A stretch of 64,000 nt of DNA. Origin: Scheffersomyces stipitis CBS 6054 (Eukaryota > Ascomycota > Pichiomycetes > Serinales > Debaryomycetaceae). Each line of letters begins with the position of its first letter. Positions within the stretch are counted from its first letter, which is position 1. The notes beneath the pieces are model-generated. The model was not told the DNA's origin. It saw only the letters and a program-made list of their open reading frames with translations, and searched no databases. A program made the position numbers and the translations under genes. Where the stretch lies: NCBI RefSeq assembly GCF_000209165.1, contig NC_009068.1, positions 1,736,001 through 1,800,000 on the forward strand, read 5' to 3'. Shown one piece after another: positions 1-10,238 of the stretch.

Positions 1-2745
1 GAAAGAATTCATAAGACCACAAGAAAACCAATTACTGAAATTGTTATCGATCCTAAGTTGAGGGACCCTGGCGAATTGGGAATTTACAGATATATTGGAA
101 ACTTTTCAGCCTCTGCTTATTTTTCCGATTTCTTAATTAGGACTTTGTCGTACATAAGCAAGGAGGGAATTGAAGAGGTTGAAAGTTTGCTAGAAACTGC
201 ATTACACTTGATACACATCTGCGCCTTTGAAAATACAATCGACATCAGTCAATACGGCACATTCTATGACAGATTTGTCAATATATCAGATGCATACGGA
301 ACATCGATTGCAGTGTTACTATACGAAATTTTAGCAAATGACCAGTTCAAAAATCACCATTCAAAAATTCGTTGTATTTTGAAGGTCTTTGAGGACAAGT
401 ACCAGAATTTGGGCAAGATCTTGAGTGATCAAATTGTAGATTATAATCCGTTGGTGATTGAGTTTCACACAAAGATGGATAATGATGAAAACGAATTCGA
501 GAAGAAAAGACGTATGGCGAAAGAAAGACAAGCAAAATTAATGGCAAAATTTAAGAAGCAACAGTCCCTGTTCCTCAAGAAGAACAACATGGAAAGGAAT
601 TACTGCAGTGATATTGAAATGGAAGACTACGAAGATGAACATGGTTGGAGATTTCCAGAACCCCATTGTTTGCTTTGTCAGAATGCGGCAGAAGACGCTG
701 GCCCATTTGGTATCATTACTTACATCTCCAAATCATCTGAGTTTCGCACCATCCCTTTCAATGACAAATTTTGGGTTTTGAAGGCATTTTCTGATAATGC
801 TAGTTCAGATGTGAACGAAAATGCAGGAGACCCAGTAATTGAAGAAGTCAAAAGTGAAAAGTGGCATAGGTTTATGGGCAAAATCAAGGAGAGCAATGTT
901 ATTGGCCCAGGATTCTCGCACAATGATCATGTTGAAAGCAAGTTGGTTTCGCTGAGCTGTGGGCATGGAATGCACTTTCAATGCTACATGAACTATTTGA
1001 ATAGCAACAAGAGTCGCCTGAATCAAATCACTAGAAATTCACCGGAAAACGTTGAAAGAAAGGAATTTCTTTGTCCTTTATGTAAGGCCATAAATAACAT
1101 GTTCATTCCAATATTATGGACCTCCAACAAGAGACTGTTGTCTCAATTTTTGAAACCTTTGCTGTTGCCAAATCCGTTCGATCACATTGATCCAAAAATT
1201 GTTCATAATCAGGATTGGTATAAAGAATTTACATTCATATCCGATAAGGACATTGAAGACATGTCCATTTTGACTAAAGCATCCACGGATATAATTTCTC
1301 TGTCATCCAACAACGACTTCACCGGATCTCAGCACAGCTTCAGGGTTCTTTTGAGCAATATGTTCCAGATTTTGTCACTTCTTACATTCCCTCAAGTTTT
1401 TAAGGCTGACACAGTGTTTGTTCTTCTGAACACGATTAAGTCAATTGAAATATCATTGAGGGGAACATCCGCAAGGGGTGAGCTGATCATATATCAATTG
1501 TCCAATAACGCTTTGATCAACTTGAGAACATTAAATGAATTCCGTAATACATGCGTTCTAATGAAGATCAAGAGCTGGATTCATACTCCCAATCCAAAAG
1601 GAGACGCCTATGCCAAGATGTTGGCCAATATCTTCTCGTTATCAAATGGCTCTATTAATTCATCCATTCTTGAGGCCGACTTCTTCGAATCGTTAGTGAA
1701 CATTCTTCCTTTGCCGTCTTCTGGTTTTTCATTTAACGCCATATTAAACACATGTTTCACTGGTCACCTTATCCAGTGTCTCCATATATTGACTAGAGAA
1801 ATTGCCTCTCATGATTTCTATAAAAGTCAGGATTATTCAGTTTTGGATATTCCTGTAATAGCCGATGTTGATATTAACAAGTCTAAAGTTGCTTTGTTAG
1901 CTTTCCATAAGTTGAAATTGTCTGAGGATTTCCATGGAGATGACGCATCCATTGAAAATGACGAAAAATTTGGACAGGTGATATACTCAATGTTAGTCAA
2001 GGCAAGTACATCATTCTTGAGAAGGGCAGCTATTTTTGCATACGTTCAATGTGCCAACGTAGAAAAACTTGATGTTTCCTCCGTAGAAGATCTAAGAGTT
2101 GAAGCTGATAGACTCTGTTCTTTCTTGAATATCAAGACAATCGGCGAGTATCTAGAATTGTTTATTTTGCCAAATAAGTCATACGAAGGTTGTGTCTTTC
2201 AAGGGTTTGTTGATTATGCAAGGAATTTGAACAAACCTGGATTTGAAAACTCAGAGACAAGAAAGGGATTAGAATATCCCGGAATGATTAGATTGACAGA
2301 ACTTCCAGAAAGATTGGACCACTTTTTCACAAGATATTACTATCTGGATAAGTACAACAATCCACACATGACAATTGAAGATCCTGCCATTTGTCTCTTC
2401 TGTGGTGCCGTTGTCGATGCTCAAAAGCCAGCCATTGGTTGCAAGGAGGGCCAGTGTACGACACACTACTTAAAAGAATGTGCACATGACGTTGGAATCT
2501 TCCTATTGCCCAAAGAGCGAAGCATGTTGTTGTTGCACAAGAATGGAGGCACTTTCTACAATGCTCCTTTCTTGGACCAACATGGAGAGTTAGCAGGAGA
2601 GTCAAAAAAGGCAAAGACACTCCACTTGATGAAAGCAAGATATGACGAGTTTATTAAGAACGTTTGGTTGCTGCACAATATCCAAAACATTATCGCCAGA
2701 AACTTAGAACGTGTTCTTGACGCTGGAGGCTGGGATACTCTATAG
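1..2745 (+). CDS. UBR-family E3 ubiquitin ligase, C-terminal part (5' end outside window)
   Basis: The frame is open from base 1 and ends in TAG at 2743-2745, so this is the C-terminal ~910 residues of a longer protein. A Lys/Arg-rich segment (nt ~500-590) precedes a RING-H2-like cluster: CLLC near nt 668, CGHGMH near nt 960, and CPLC near nt 1075. The C-terminal region holds CLFC and further Cys/His pairs (nt ~2395-2480), like the UBR autoinhibitory domain. The layout matches the neighbouring minus-strand UBR1, and both carry CGHGMH and a basic stretch before the RING. The family transfers ubiquitin from a Rad6-type E2 to N-degron or misfolded substrates. The UBR box lies outside the window, so UBR1-like versus UBR2-like cannot be decided. 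It is convergent with UBR1, 162 bp between stop codons. Confidence 0.9.
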   Translation, partial: ERIHKTTRKPITEIVIDPKLRDPGELGIYRYIGNFSASAYFSDFLIRTLSYISKEGIEEVESLLETALHLIHICAFENTIDISQYGTFYDRFVNISDAYGTSIAVLLYEILANDQFKNHHSKIRCILKVFEDKYQNLGKILSDQIVDYNPLVIEFHTKMDNDENEFEKKRRMAKERQAKLMAKFKKQQSLFLKKNNMERNYCSDIEMEDYEDEHGWRFPEPHCLLCQNAAEDAGPFGIITYISKSSEFRTIPFNDKFWVLKAFSDNASSDVNENAGDPVIEEVKSEKWHRFMGKIKESNVIGPGFSHNDHVESKLVSLSCGHGMHFQCYMNYLNSNKSRLNQITRNSPENVERKEFLCPLCKAINNMFIPILWTSNKRLLSQFLKPLLLPNPFDHIDPKIVHNQDWYKEFTFISDKDIEDMSILTKASTDIISLSSNNDFTGSQHSFRVLLSNMFQILSLLTFPQVFKADTVFVLLNTIKSIEISLRGTSARGELIIYQLSNNALINLRTLNEFRNTCVLMKIKSWIHTPNPKGDAYAKMLANIFSLSNGSINSSILEADFFESLVNILPLPSSGFSFNAILNTCFTGHLIQCLHILTREIASHDFYKSQDYSVLDIPVIADVDINKSKVALLAFHKLKLSEDFHGDDASIENDEKFGQVIYSMLVKASTSFLRRAAIFAYVQCANVEKLDVSSVEDLRVEADRLCSFLNIKTIGEYLELFILPNKSYEGCVFQGFVDYARNLNKPGFENSETRKGLEYPGMIRLTELPERLDHFFTRYYYLDKYNNPHMTIEDPAICLFCGAVVDAQKPAIGCKEGQCTTHYLKECAHDVGIFLLPKERSMLLLHKNGGTFYNAPFLDQHGELAGESKKAKTLHLMKARYDEFIKNVWLLHNIQNIIARNLERVLDAGGWDTL

Positions 2746-2907
2746 TACATTACGAGCATAGGACACTATAATTATGATATATTTATGGTACTAATACATT
2801 ATTGCACTGCAAGTACACTTAAACTAGTAGATCATAATCATAGATTGTAAATTATTGTACATTTCAGTTTAGCCCATGTTAAATCTATCAATAAATAGAA
2901 TAAATAC

Positions 2908-5900
2908 TTACCAGATGAAGCTATTTACTTCTCCAAATACCTCATCATCTAATTGGTCACTGTCATCGTAGAAGTCTTCTGCGTCATCGTTCCTTCCAAC
3001 GTCGATGTTCAAGTCATCCAATGACTGTCTGGTTCCAAATAGGTTTCTAGTAACAAATCCATATAACCCTTGGTCGAGCCACAACTTGTTCAAGTACTGG
3101 TACCTGTAGGTATTCAACGTAGCCTTACCGTTGACTCTCTTCTTCTTGACTTCACCATGGGCTGTCAAGTAGGGAGCAGGAATTTCAATGCTGATGCGAT
3201 TGTGCCCGATATGAGTACAAATTCTAAGCACGTTCAATCTGGGAAGAAAGAAGACATTGGTATGGCTACAGCATTCAGACATATGAAATGCAAACCTGGT
3301 GCTCTTGAGTAAGTCACCACAAGACAAACAGATGATTCTATCGTAGCCACGTTTATCTGAATAAGTCTCCGTAATACACGATGTATAGTCTTCGGGCAAT
3401 TCGATCAACTTCACTACAGCAGGATACTGGAGAGTGAGGATTCCGGAGTTGATATATTTGGGAATCTTTGCACTTAAAACAACATCAAAAACGTTGTAGT
3501 CAAGGTCGTTTCCTTCAAAAGCAATACTGGCTACAATTTGGTCCAAAGTGGGCAAATTCAATACGTGGCAAAGTGCATCAGCTGAGTCAATACGCGTTTG
3601 CTTCAATACTTCACTTTCCAAATTATTAAATTCAGGCAAGCTCTCGTGAGTGTTTTCACCAAAATTCTTAGACGTAAGTAAGTCTACCAAGATCACCATC
3701 TGCCTGAGATATGGCAAGAGCAATCTTTCAAGACTGCAATAGATGGATACGAGCAACTGTTTATTGTTTGAGTCAATGTCAGAACCCAGATCCAACACTA
3801 CATTTCCAAGAAGAATAACCAATGCATCGCTTGTCTGCAGATTTAATTCTAGTGGTGTACTTATGAGGTAGCTTTTGAAATTTTCACCATGAATGGGATC
3901 ATTTAGTCTTTTAATCAAAGCGAATGTAGCAATTGTCACCAACTTGGTCAATCCTAGTCTTGCCAAGGTAGTTATGGACTCGTCTGTCTGAAAGAAGAGC
4001 GTTACTACTTCGTTGAAGATTCCATCAAGTAGGTTGTCAGAATTCCAGAAGGAGTTAACTTCAAATTGGAGATCGTAGGATGTACCCAAGAGATGAGAAT
4101 TGCTTCTGCATTCATACATGACGGCACGACACTGTATCAAAGTCTTAATTAATGTCTTCACTGAACCAGAAATCTGGCCCAAGAAGTTAGACAAGCTCTT
4201 CTCTCCACTCAAACGACTCGCAATCTCATTCATTCTGATTGTGTCGGCTATCAAAACGTTCACTTTCATGATATGGTTGAAGAATTTCTCGTTATTGTTG
4301 ATGCCAACCAAATACCGAGTATCGCTAGTATGATGGAACAACTGCTCAGATAAGATTTTTCCGTATACATCGAAATTTTTATCTCCGTAGTACTTGTCAC
4401 TAACAAAAGATTCAATTATCTTCTTCAGTTTATACAAGCCAACGGAGCTCGTGATCTTGTTGTATTTCGAGTACAACTCCAGCCTGACGATTTCTGCTTG
4501 AGAAAATCCTCCTCCATCGGCTGGAGGAAGGAAGGTAGGAACAAATATGTCTTGCAAATTGTGACATAGTGGACAAGCATAGTGTTGTGAACCAGGACTA
4601 TCTCTAATATAACAATCATAGTGCATTCCATGGCCACAGGTAGAGAATACTTGAGCCATAACCCTACTTTTTGAAAATGCGGAGTCATCTTCTGAAAAGC
4701 CACTATATCCCTTCCCGTAAATCTGACCAGCTTTCATCGTGCTCTGTGAGTCCCATGATCTGAATGCCAAGTCTGTGTGAAGATCATCAACGGGAATTTT
4801 CCACAACGTTGCTGCATCGGTAACACTGGCAAGAATTCCAAAGATCAGATGAGAAGATTCTTCTTCTCCACATAGAACACATGTTCTAAGTGAAACATGT
4901 TCGCCATGGGAACCATCATTAGTTCCTATATGACTATCTTGTCCAAATTCCTTGTTCTTGTCTAGGAACTTTTCTCTTCTCTTGGCAAACTTCTTCATTA
5001 CCTTATTCTTTCTTTCTTCAGCTAAACGCTTCTTCTTCCCCGCCTCTGTCTCAAATAAACTCGTCTTCTTACGTTTATACGACGTCATGAATTCTTCCCC
5101 AAAGCAATCAATAAGATTATCAATTATTCTCAGATCCTTGACAACAAACTGATCGACCAAGAAATCAGCCTTGTTGACCACATACTTAGACATTGTTGAT
5201 TCCACAATTGTAAGGAGGAGATCAGCGATGGGAATATTGATAAAATTCTCATTCAAATAGTTAGGTCCATTTAAGTTTTCGTCATCCTTCAAAATAGCAT
5301 GGATCAAATGAAGAAGTTGCGGAAGATAAGTTTCATCAGATGTATCCAAAGCTACTTGTAAGTACTTGTAGATCAATTTGGCAAAATCTTTCGTCTTTGC
5401 AAACTTGCCAATATCTCTTTTAACAAAAGGAATATCAGTTTCTGTAAATACTGGCTCCAAGACCACCGATTCTTCTTTGACTCCTTTGCCTTTAGCAATA
5501 CTCTTTACCAAAGACTCAGTCACTACCTGGAACTTACTGGGATCCAAGAAAATGCTCAACGGATCGAGTTTTTCGAAGATTTCAGGCTTCAACCGGTAAA
5601 GGCCTGCATCAACCAAACCTGATGGAGCTTGGTAGTCAGTATACTCTAACAAGACGTCATCGAATTCAGGCAACTCTGAGATATCAGAATCTATAGAGCT
5701 CTTGAGGAACGAGTACGATTTGGGTTCGTCACAAAGAGCATAAGCTATGGCCTTTCCTGCGTTGGCGAGTCGTCTCTCTTCAGGGCTGGTGCGTGAAAAA
5801 GCACTCCGGTCGGTAATCATGTTGTAGAGAAAAACGATGAACTTTTCCGAAATAGTGTTGAATCTGTCTTGGTACACTGTAGTAGAATGTGTGTCATTGC

Positions 5901-8316
5901 CATAGTACCAATCAAGGAGTTCCCATGCGCCAAGTAAATTGTACAAAGCCCAAGTTGGGTCCCCGGTCATCAAGTTGACCTGGTTCAAATGTAAATCTCT
6001 GAGATAAGTTAGGTCGCTCAAAATAGCATCGAAATACAACGAAGCCTGTCTAGAAACTGAGTTTCCGTTTCTGATCCAAAGACCAACTTTGACTTGCGAC
6101 CCTAAGACAATACTTCGTAAGGAAATCTCTGAGATCCGCCAAAATCTATCCTCGCCAATGTATCTCGGAAACTCAGGCTGTTGATACTGGATCATATATG
6201 ATAAGAACGAGTTGATGGGGTTTACAAACGAAACCATGTCATTGCTTACCCGGAAATTTGGATCGCGATTCACATCAAATTTTCTCAACTCCAAAAAGGC
6301 AACAATAAGTGCAATCGCTTTGTTAACGAGAGCAATATCGACAGATCTAGTTGCTACAGATTTCGCTATATTAAGAACGGGGATGGAATATTCTAAATGG
6401 ACCATAAAATCAAACACTTCATGCTCAACATGGTCTCCCTTTTTTCTTTTGATGGGCCAGTATCCCTGGAAGTTTCGCAAGAATAAAAGCAACATCACCA
6501 AGGTATCCCTCTCGTAGAACACATACAAGCTGTCAGAAGCTAGTTCTTTATCGGCAAGATGACCAATGTCGTGGATACCCCACTTCACTGCTTTAGTTAT
6601 GGACTTGAACTTCCGTTCTGGACTGGAATCTTCAATGTATATGAAATTGGGGTAACCCGTGCGGAAATTCCACTTGGAATGGTGTTCTTCTATCAACTGC
6701 AGTACAGGGCCAATTACATTACCTACTTGACCGCTTCTGAGGATTGATTTTACTGTTTTGGGACATGTGAATAGCTGTGACGAGATGTCCAGAAGAATGT
6801 TTAAGTCTTCCTCTCTGTCTGAAAGAGCTAGCGTAGTGATTAGGGAAGGGTATATCTCAATAAACTGTTGAGAACAGACTACTTTCTTGTGTAATTCGGC
6901 AATTAAAGGTGGAATGATAACAGAGGGTAGCAATTCACGCATTGGTTTCGACATTCTGATCTGAAATAGAAGTAAGTACTGAAACCGTGAATTGGCTATA
7001 TTGCCATGGTCAAGGCTACTCTTATGCTCTAGTACAAAATGGGACGCTCTTTCCATATGGGTGATTTCGAAGTCATCTTTGACCTTTGTCAATCCTCCAT
7101 TTACAATCTCACCATTGTCGAGTAAAAGTCCGTTTTCAAATGCTTTTCTTTCTACATTTACGGAAAAAGTATCGAAAAAACTCACTGGCATTGGCTTAGC
7201 AAACTGATGCCCTTTGGCAAGGAGCAAATCCGACAAAATGGTTCTGGTCATATCACTGAAGGTGGGGTTGTTGGCAAATTGCGACAAGTCGGCCAACCAT
7301 GCCAAGATCAGCCCTACAATTACGTCTCTCATGTAATCTCTAGCCGAGATAATGGTAGCCACAAGACCCTCTGTTTCTGCTAGCTTCTGGCTTTTTACTA
7401 GATTGCGTGGATCTTTTGCTTCTCTTAAGATTCCTCTTCCAGATTCGTTGATCTGAGTTGCAATCTTATGGGCTTTTTCCTCAGAAACACCTGAAGCTAA
7501 TATAATAGCTTCCTGAGCCTGGGGAAAATCGTGTCTTTCATCGTTCCAAAGAATCAAGTACCACAAGTCGTTGGAATTAATGTCCTCTGCATTACCATAG
7601 GCTTTTTTGGGGAGGCTCGAGTAGTCTGAGAGCATTGCCAGGGTAAGTTTAGAGCCCTCCTTGTTGATGTTGTCGTGGATAAATGGTAAAGCATGGACAG
7701 AGTAGTTCAAGACGTCTAGGATATAGTCGAGACAGACGGTAATCGTTTCCCTAAGCGACGACTCCATGGCCAGAAGATCCATCGGGTTGTCATCATTGTT
7801 ATTTTGCAGCATTTGGCACTTACAATTGAGCTCTTTGACGAAAGCTTCTGGATCTCCGCAATCGCAGACACCTCCACTGTTGCCTTCCAGAATGTACATG
7901 GTCACGTTATGGCCCTTGTGGTCATCCTTGTTGAAGCAATGGAAGCAAAGCACACAAGTGTTATCGAAACCACACTCCTCGCAACGATAGACAGGTTCCT
8001 TGCTTCGAAACAGACGGGCACAGACTTTGCCCCGAGGATGGGAGTAATGAGAGGCATTAGAAGCCAGGCGTCTGGAGTTACGATAGAAGAGTTTGTTTTC
8101 ATCGCTGAGCAGAAAGGCAAAGTTTAGACCTTGAAGCTGGATCTTTTCGATCTCCGGGAGAGGCACAGACGGCAAAATGGTGGAAAGACATTGTCCTTTA
8201 TTGGTGGCACAGTAGTAGAGAGCTCTGAAGACGTTATGGTTCACTCCCAGAGGCACGATGTAGTCCAACGCCGCGGGAAGTCCGACGAGGAACTGCTTGA
8301 GCTCATCAACAGACAT
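2908..8316 (-). CDS. UBR1: E3 ubiquitin-protein ligase UBR1 (N-recognin)
   Basis: This is an 1802-residue protein, close to the ~1950 of baker's yeast Ubr1. Residues ~97-160 form a UBR box with the CxxC, HCF and CDCGD pattern that binds type-1 N-degrons. Residues ~251-300 look like the ClpS-like domain for type-2 N-degrons (LWNDERHDF). A basic stretch at ~1070-1110 precedes a RING-H2 at ~1145-1257 (CVLC, CGHGMHYDC, CPLC), the E2-docking part. The C-terminus has another Cys/His cluster (CLSC, then SECCSH) and an acidic tail. Together with Rad6 the family ubiquitinates N-end-rule substrates in the cytosol and nucleus. The ATG at 8314-8316 is the first of the frame. The presence of the ClpS-like region favours UBR1 over UBR2. 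The adjacent convergent paralog suggests an old duplication. Confidence 0.93.
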   Translation of the reverse strand: MSVDELKQFLVGLPAALDYIVPLGVNHNVFRALYYCATNKGQCLSTILPSVPLPEIEKIQLQGLNFAFLLSDENKLFYRNSRRLASNASHYSHPRGKVCARLFRSKEPVYRCEECGFDNTCVLCFHCFNKDDHKGHNVTMYILEGNSGGVCDCGDPEAFVKELNCKCQMLQNNNDDNPMDLLAMESSLRETITVCLDYILDVLNYSVHALPFIHDNINKEGSKLTLAMLSDYSSLPKKAYGNAEDINSNDLWYLILWNDERHDFPQAQEAIILASGVSEEKAHKIATQINESGRGILREAKDPRNLVKSQKLAETEGLVATIISARDYMRDVIVGLILAWLADLSQFANNPTFSDMTRTILSDLLLAKGHQFAKPMPVSFFDTFSVNVERKAFENGLLLDNGEIVNGGLTKVKDDFEITHMERASHFVLEHKSSLDHGNIANSRFQYLLLFQIRMSKPMRELLPSVIIPPLIAELHKKVVCSQQFIEIYPSLITTLALSDREEDLNILLDISSQLFTCPKTVKSILRSGQVGNVIGPVLQLIEEHHSKWNFRTGYPNFIYIEDSSPERKFKSITKAVKWGIHDIGHLADKELASDSLYVFYERDTLVMLLLFLRNFQGYWPIKRKKGDHVEHEVFDFMVHLEYSIPVLNIAKSVATRSVDIALVNKAIALIVAFLELRKFDVNRDPNFRVSNDMVSFVNPINSFLSYMIQYQQPEFPRYIGEDRFWRISEISLRSIVLGSQVKVGLWIRNGNSVSRQASLYFDAILSDLTYLRDLHLNQVNLMTGDPTWALYNLLGAWELLDWYYGNDTHSTTVYQDRFNTISEKFIVFLYNMITDRSAFSRTSPEERRLANAGKAIAYALCDEPKSYSFLKSSIDSDISELPEFDDVLLEYTDYQAPSGLVDAGLYRLKPEIFEKLDPLSIFLDPSKFQVVTESLVKSIAKGKGVKEESVVLEPVFTETDIPFVKRDIGKFAKTKDFAKLIYKYLQVALDTSDETYLPQLLHLIHAILKDDENLNGPNYLNENFINIPIADLLLTIVESTMSKYVVNKADFLVDQFVVKDLRIIDNLIDCFGEEFMTSYKRKKTSLFETEAGKKKRLAEERKNKVMKKFAKRREKFLDKNKEFGQDSHIGTNDGSHGEHVSLRTCVLCGEEESSHLIFGILASVTDAATLWKIPVDDLHTDLAFRSWDSQSTMKAGQIYGKGYSGFSEDDSAFSKSRVMAQVFSTCGHGMHYDCYIRDSPGSQHYACPLCHNLQDIFVPTFLPPADGGGFSQAEIVRLELYSKYNKITSSVGLYKLKKIIESFVSDKYYGDKNFDVYGKILSEQLFHHTSDTRYLVGINNNEKFFNHIMKVNVLIADTIRMNEIASRLSGEKSLSNFLGQISGSVKTLIKTLIQCRAVMYECRSNSHLLGTSYDLQFEVNSFWNSDNLLDGIFNEVVTLFFQTDESITTLARLGLTKLVTIATFALIKRLNDPIHGENFKSYLISTPLELNLQTSDALVILLGNVVLDLGSDIDSNNKQLLVSIYCSLERLLLPYLRQMVILVDLLTSKNFGENTHESLPEFNNLESEVLKQTRIDSADALCHVLNLPTLDQIVASIAFEGNDLDYNVFDVVLSAKIPKYINSGILTLQYPAVVKLIELPEDYTSCITETYSDKRGYDRIICLSCGDLLKSTRFAFHMSECCSHTNVFFLPRLNVLRICTHIGHNRISIEIPAPYLTAHGEVKKKRVNGKATLNTYRYQYLNKLWLDQGLYGFVTRNLFGTRQSLDDLNIDVGRNDDAEDFYDDSDQLDDEVFGEVNSFIW

Positions 8317-9023
8317 GGAGAGTACGGGCGTGGAATAAAATGTGGATCAAACGACAGGAGTGGATCCAATCAGGTGAAGAGTACGATATGAAGAATTGCT
8401 GATCTGAAGCCATAGTTAAGAGACGGATGTTATAGTTGCTATATGAAGGATTTAGAGCGAGAGAAGATAATGGAAGCGCGATAATAATTGGAGAAATAAT
8501 TGAGAATTAATGTATGGGAGAGCAAGCAGAAGAGGCCGATATTTCGGCACTCACACTCTTCTGATTATTCAAAGTTTATGGGTATAATTAGAAAGACTAT
8601 CATATCCATATTCCTGAATTTGAGATGAAAAGAGAAATTTTTGGCAGAAAAATCGTGCACTCTGTAGACATTTTGCTCCTGCTTCAAAGAAGAAAGAGAG
8701 TCTTCTGACTGCTCTATATACAGGCTCTTGTATTAGAGATTTATGTAGTAGACAATTAATGCACCCAGAATCTCTGTCACTTTTATATGAAATAGCTTCA
8801 AACTCACCATATAATATCCCAATGATGGTATAGATATAATCTCCAGCTTTTACCTAATCCACGTCTCTCGCCATTGAAACATCTATCCTCTTCTTTTTCC
8901 GGTCGCTTAAGCCACGTGAGTCCTTTCACGTGCGAAAAAGTTTTTCACTCTGCTTTAGAGTCATATTCAAGGTTTCTACCACTACTCCGAAACACCATTT
9001 TACCTTCAACAAGCCCACAAGCC
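8317..9023. other. intergenic, divergent promoter region of UBR1 and TYS1
   Basis: About 700 bp between two divergent starts. The half near TYS1 carries two CACGTG hexamers (listed separately). No tRNA-like fold, intron signal or convincing small gene was seen. A 50-codon open frame joins TYS1 upstream of its ATG but contains no ATG. Confidence 0.7.
8913..8932. promoter_or_regulatory. paired CACGTG boxes upstream of TYS1
   Basis: Two perfect CACGTG hexamers at 8913-8918 and 8927-8932 start 14 bp apart, about 92-111 bp before the TYS1 ATG. CACGTG is bound by yeast bHLH factors such as Cbf1, Tye7 and Pho4. Which one acts here is not visible. Confidence 0.55.
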
Positions 9024-10238
9024 ATGTCTGTCGCCACCGACCCAGAAGAACAATACAAGCTCATCACCAAGGGCCTTCAGGAGGTCTTAAATGGCCAAAT
9101 CATCAAGGATGTCCTTGAAAAGGAGAAGAGACCCGTAAAGATCTACTTGGGTACAGCTCCCACTGGGAAGCCCCACTGCGGTTACTTTGTGCCCATGATC
9201 AAGTTGGCCCATTTCTTGAAGGCTGGATGTGAAGTGACGGTCCTTTTGGCCGACTTGCACGCCTACTTAGACAACATGAAGGCTCCATTGGAAGTAGTCC
9301 AGTACAGAGCCAAGTACTACGAATATGTGATCAAGGCCATGTTGAGATCCATCAACGTTCCAATTGACAAATTAAGATTTGTAGTAGGCTCTGAATACCA
9401 GTTGAGCGCACAGTACACTATGGATATCTTCAAGTTGCTGAATGTTGTTTCCCAGAACGATGCCAAGCGTGCTGGTGCTGATGTCGTCAAGCAGGTTGCC
9501 AACCCATTGTTGTCCGGATTGATTTACCCATTGATGCAAGCTCTTGATGAAGAACATTTGGGTGTTGATGCCCAGTTTGGAGGTGTTGACCAGAGAAAGA
9601 TTTTTGTGTTGGCCGAAGAGAACTTGCCTTCCGTAGGCTACAAGAAGAGAGCTCACTTGATGAACCCTATGGTTCCAGGATTGGGTCAGGGTGGTAAGAT
9701 GTCTGCTTCGGATCCAAATTCCAAGATTGATATTATTGAAGACCCTAAGGTCGTCAAGAAGAAGGTCAACAGCGCTTATTGTGCTCCCGGTGACATCAAA
9801 GACAACGGCTTGTTGTCGTTTGTAGAATACGTAGTCCAACCCATCCAAGAATTGTTGGCAGAGCAAGATGGAGTGTTCAAGTTCGACATTGACCGTCCGG
9901 AAAAGTACGGTGGTCCAATCTCGTACACGTCTCTTGACCAGTTGAAAGCAGACTTCGCTTCTGAAAAGTTGTCGCCAGTCGACTTCAAGGCCGGTGTTGC
10001 TGACAAGATCAACGAGTTGTTGGCTCCTATCAAGGCTGAATTCGATGCCAGCCCTGATTTCCAGGAATACCAGCAAAAGGGCTACCACCAGGAACAGCCA
10101 AAGGCTGAAAAGAAGACCAAGAAGGTCAAGAACAAGGGTACCAGATACCCTGGTGCCGGCAAACCAGATGGTGCTTCTGCTCCAGAAGCTGAAGCTGAAG
10201 CTGTTACTGCTAAGTTGGAAGAAGCTAAGTTAAATTAG
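9024..10238 (+). CDS. TYS1: cytosolic tyrosyl-tRNA synthetase
   Basis: The 404-residue protein charges tRNA-Tyr with tyrosine in the cytosol. It is a class I synthetase: the HIGH-type motif is HCGY at residues 51-54 after APTGKP, and the KMSKS-type loop is KMSAS at 225-229. It stays close to the fungal Tys1 family along its length, for example QNDAKRAGADVVKQ and FGGVDQRKIFVLAEE. A Lys-rich tail (~365-385) and an Ala/Glu-rich end follow the catalytic and anticodon domains. The start at 9024 matches the family N-terminus. The same frame runs 50 codons further up without a stop but has no ATG, and the CACGTG pair lies inside that stretch, so I treat it as promoter/leader. Confidence 0.96.
   Translation: MSVATDPEEQYKLITKGLQEVLNGQIIKDVLEKEKRPVKIYLGTAPTGKPHCGYFVPMIKLAHFLKAGCEVTVLLADLHAYLDNMKAPLEVVQYRAKYYEYVIKAMLRSINVPIDKLRFVVGSEYQLSAQYTMDIFKLLNVVSQNDAKRAGADVVKQVANPLLSGLIYPLMQALDEEHLGVDAQFGGVDQRKIFVLAEENLPSVGYKKRAHLMNPMVPGLGQGGKMSASDPNSKIDIIEDPKVVKKKVNSAYCAPGDIKDNGLLSFVEYVVQPIQELLAEQDGVFKFDIDRPEKYGGPISYTSLDQLKADFASEKLSPVDFKAGVADKINELLAPIKAEFDASPDFQEYQQKGYHQEQPKAEKKTKKVKNKGTRYPGAGKPDGASAPEAEAEAVTAKLEEAKLN

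Noticed and set aside
9372..10088. 238-codon minus-strand open frame
   Set aside because: Antisense of TYS1; no family features, while the sense strand is a clear synthetase.
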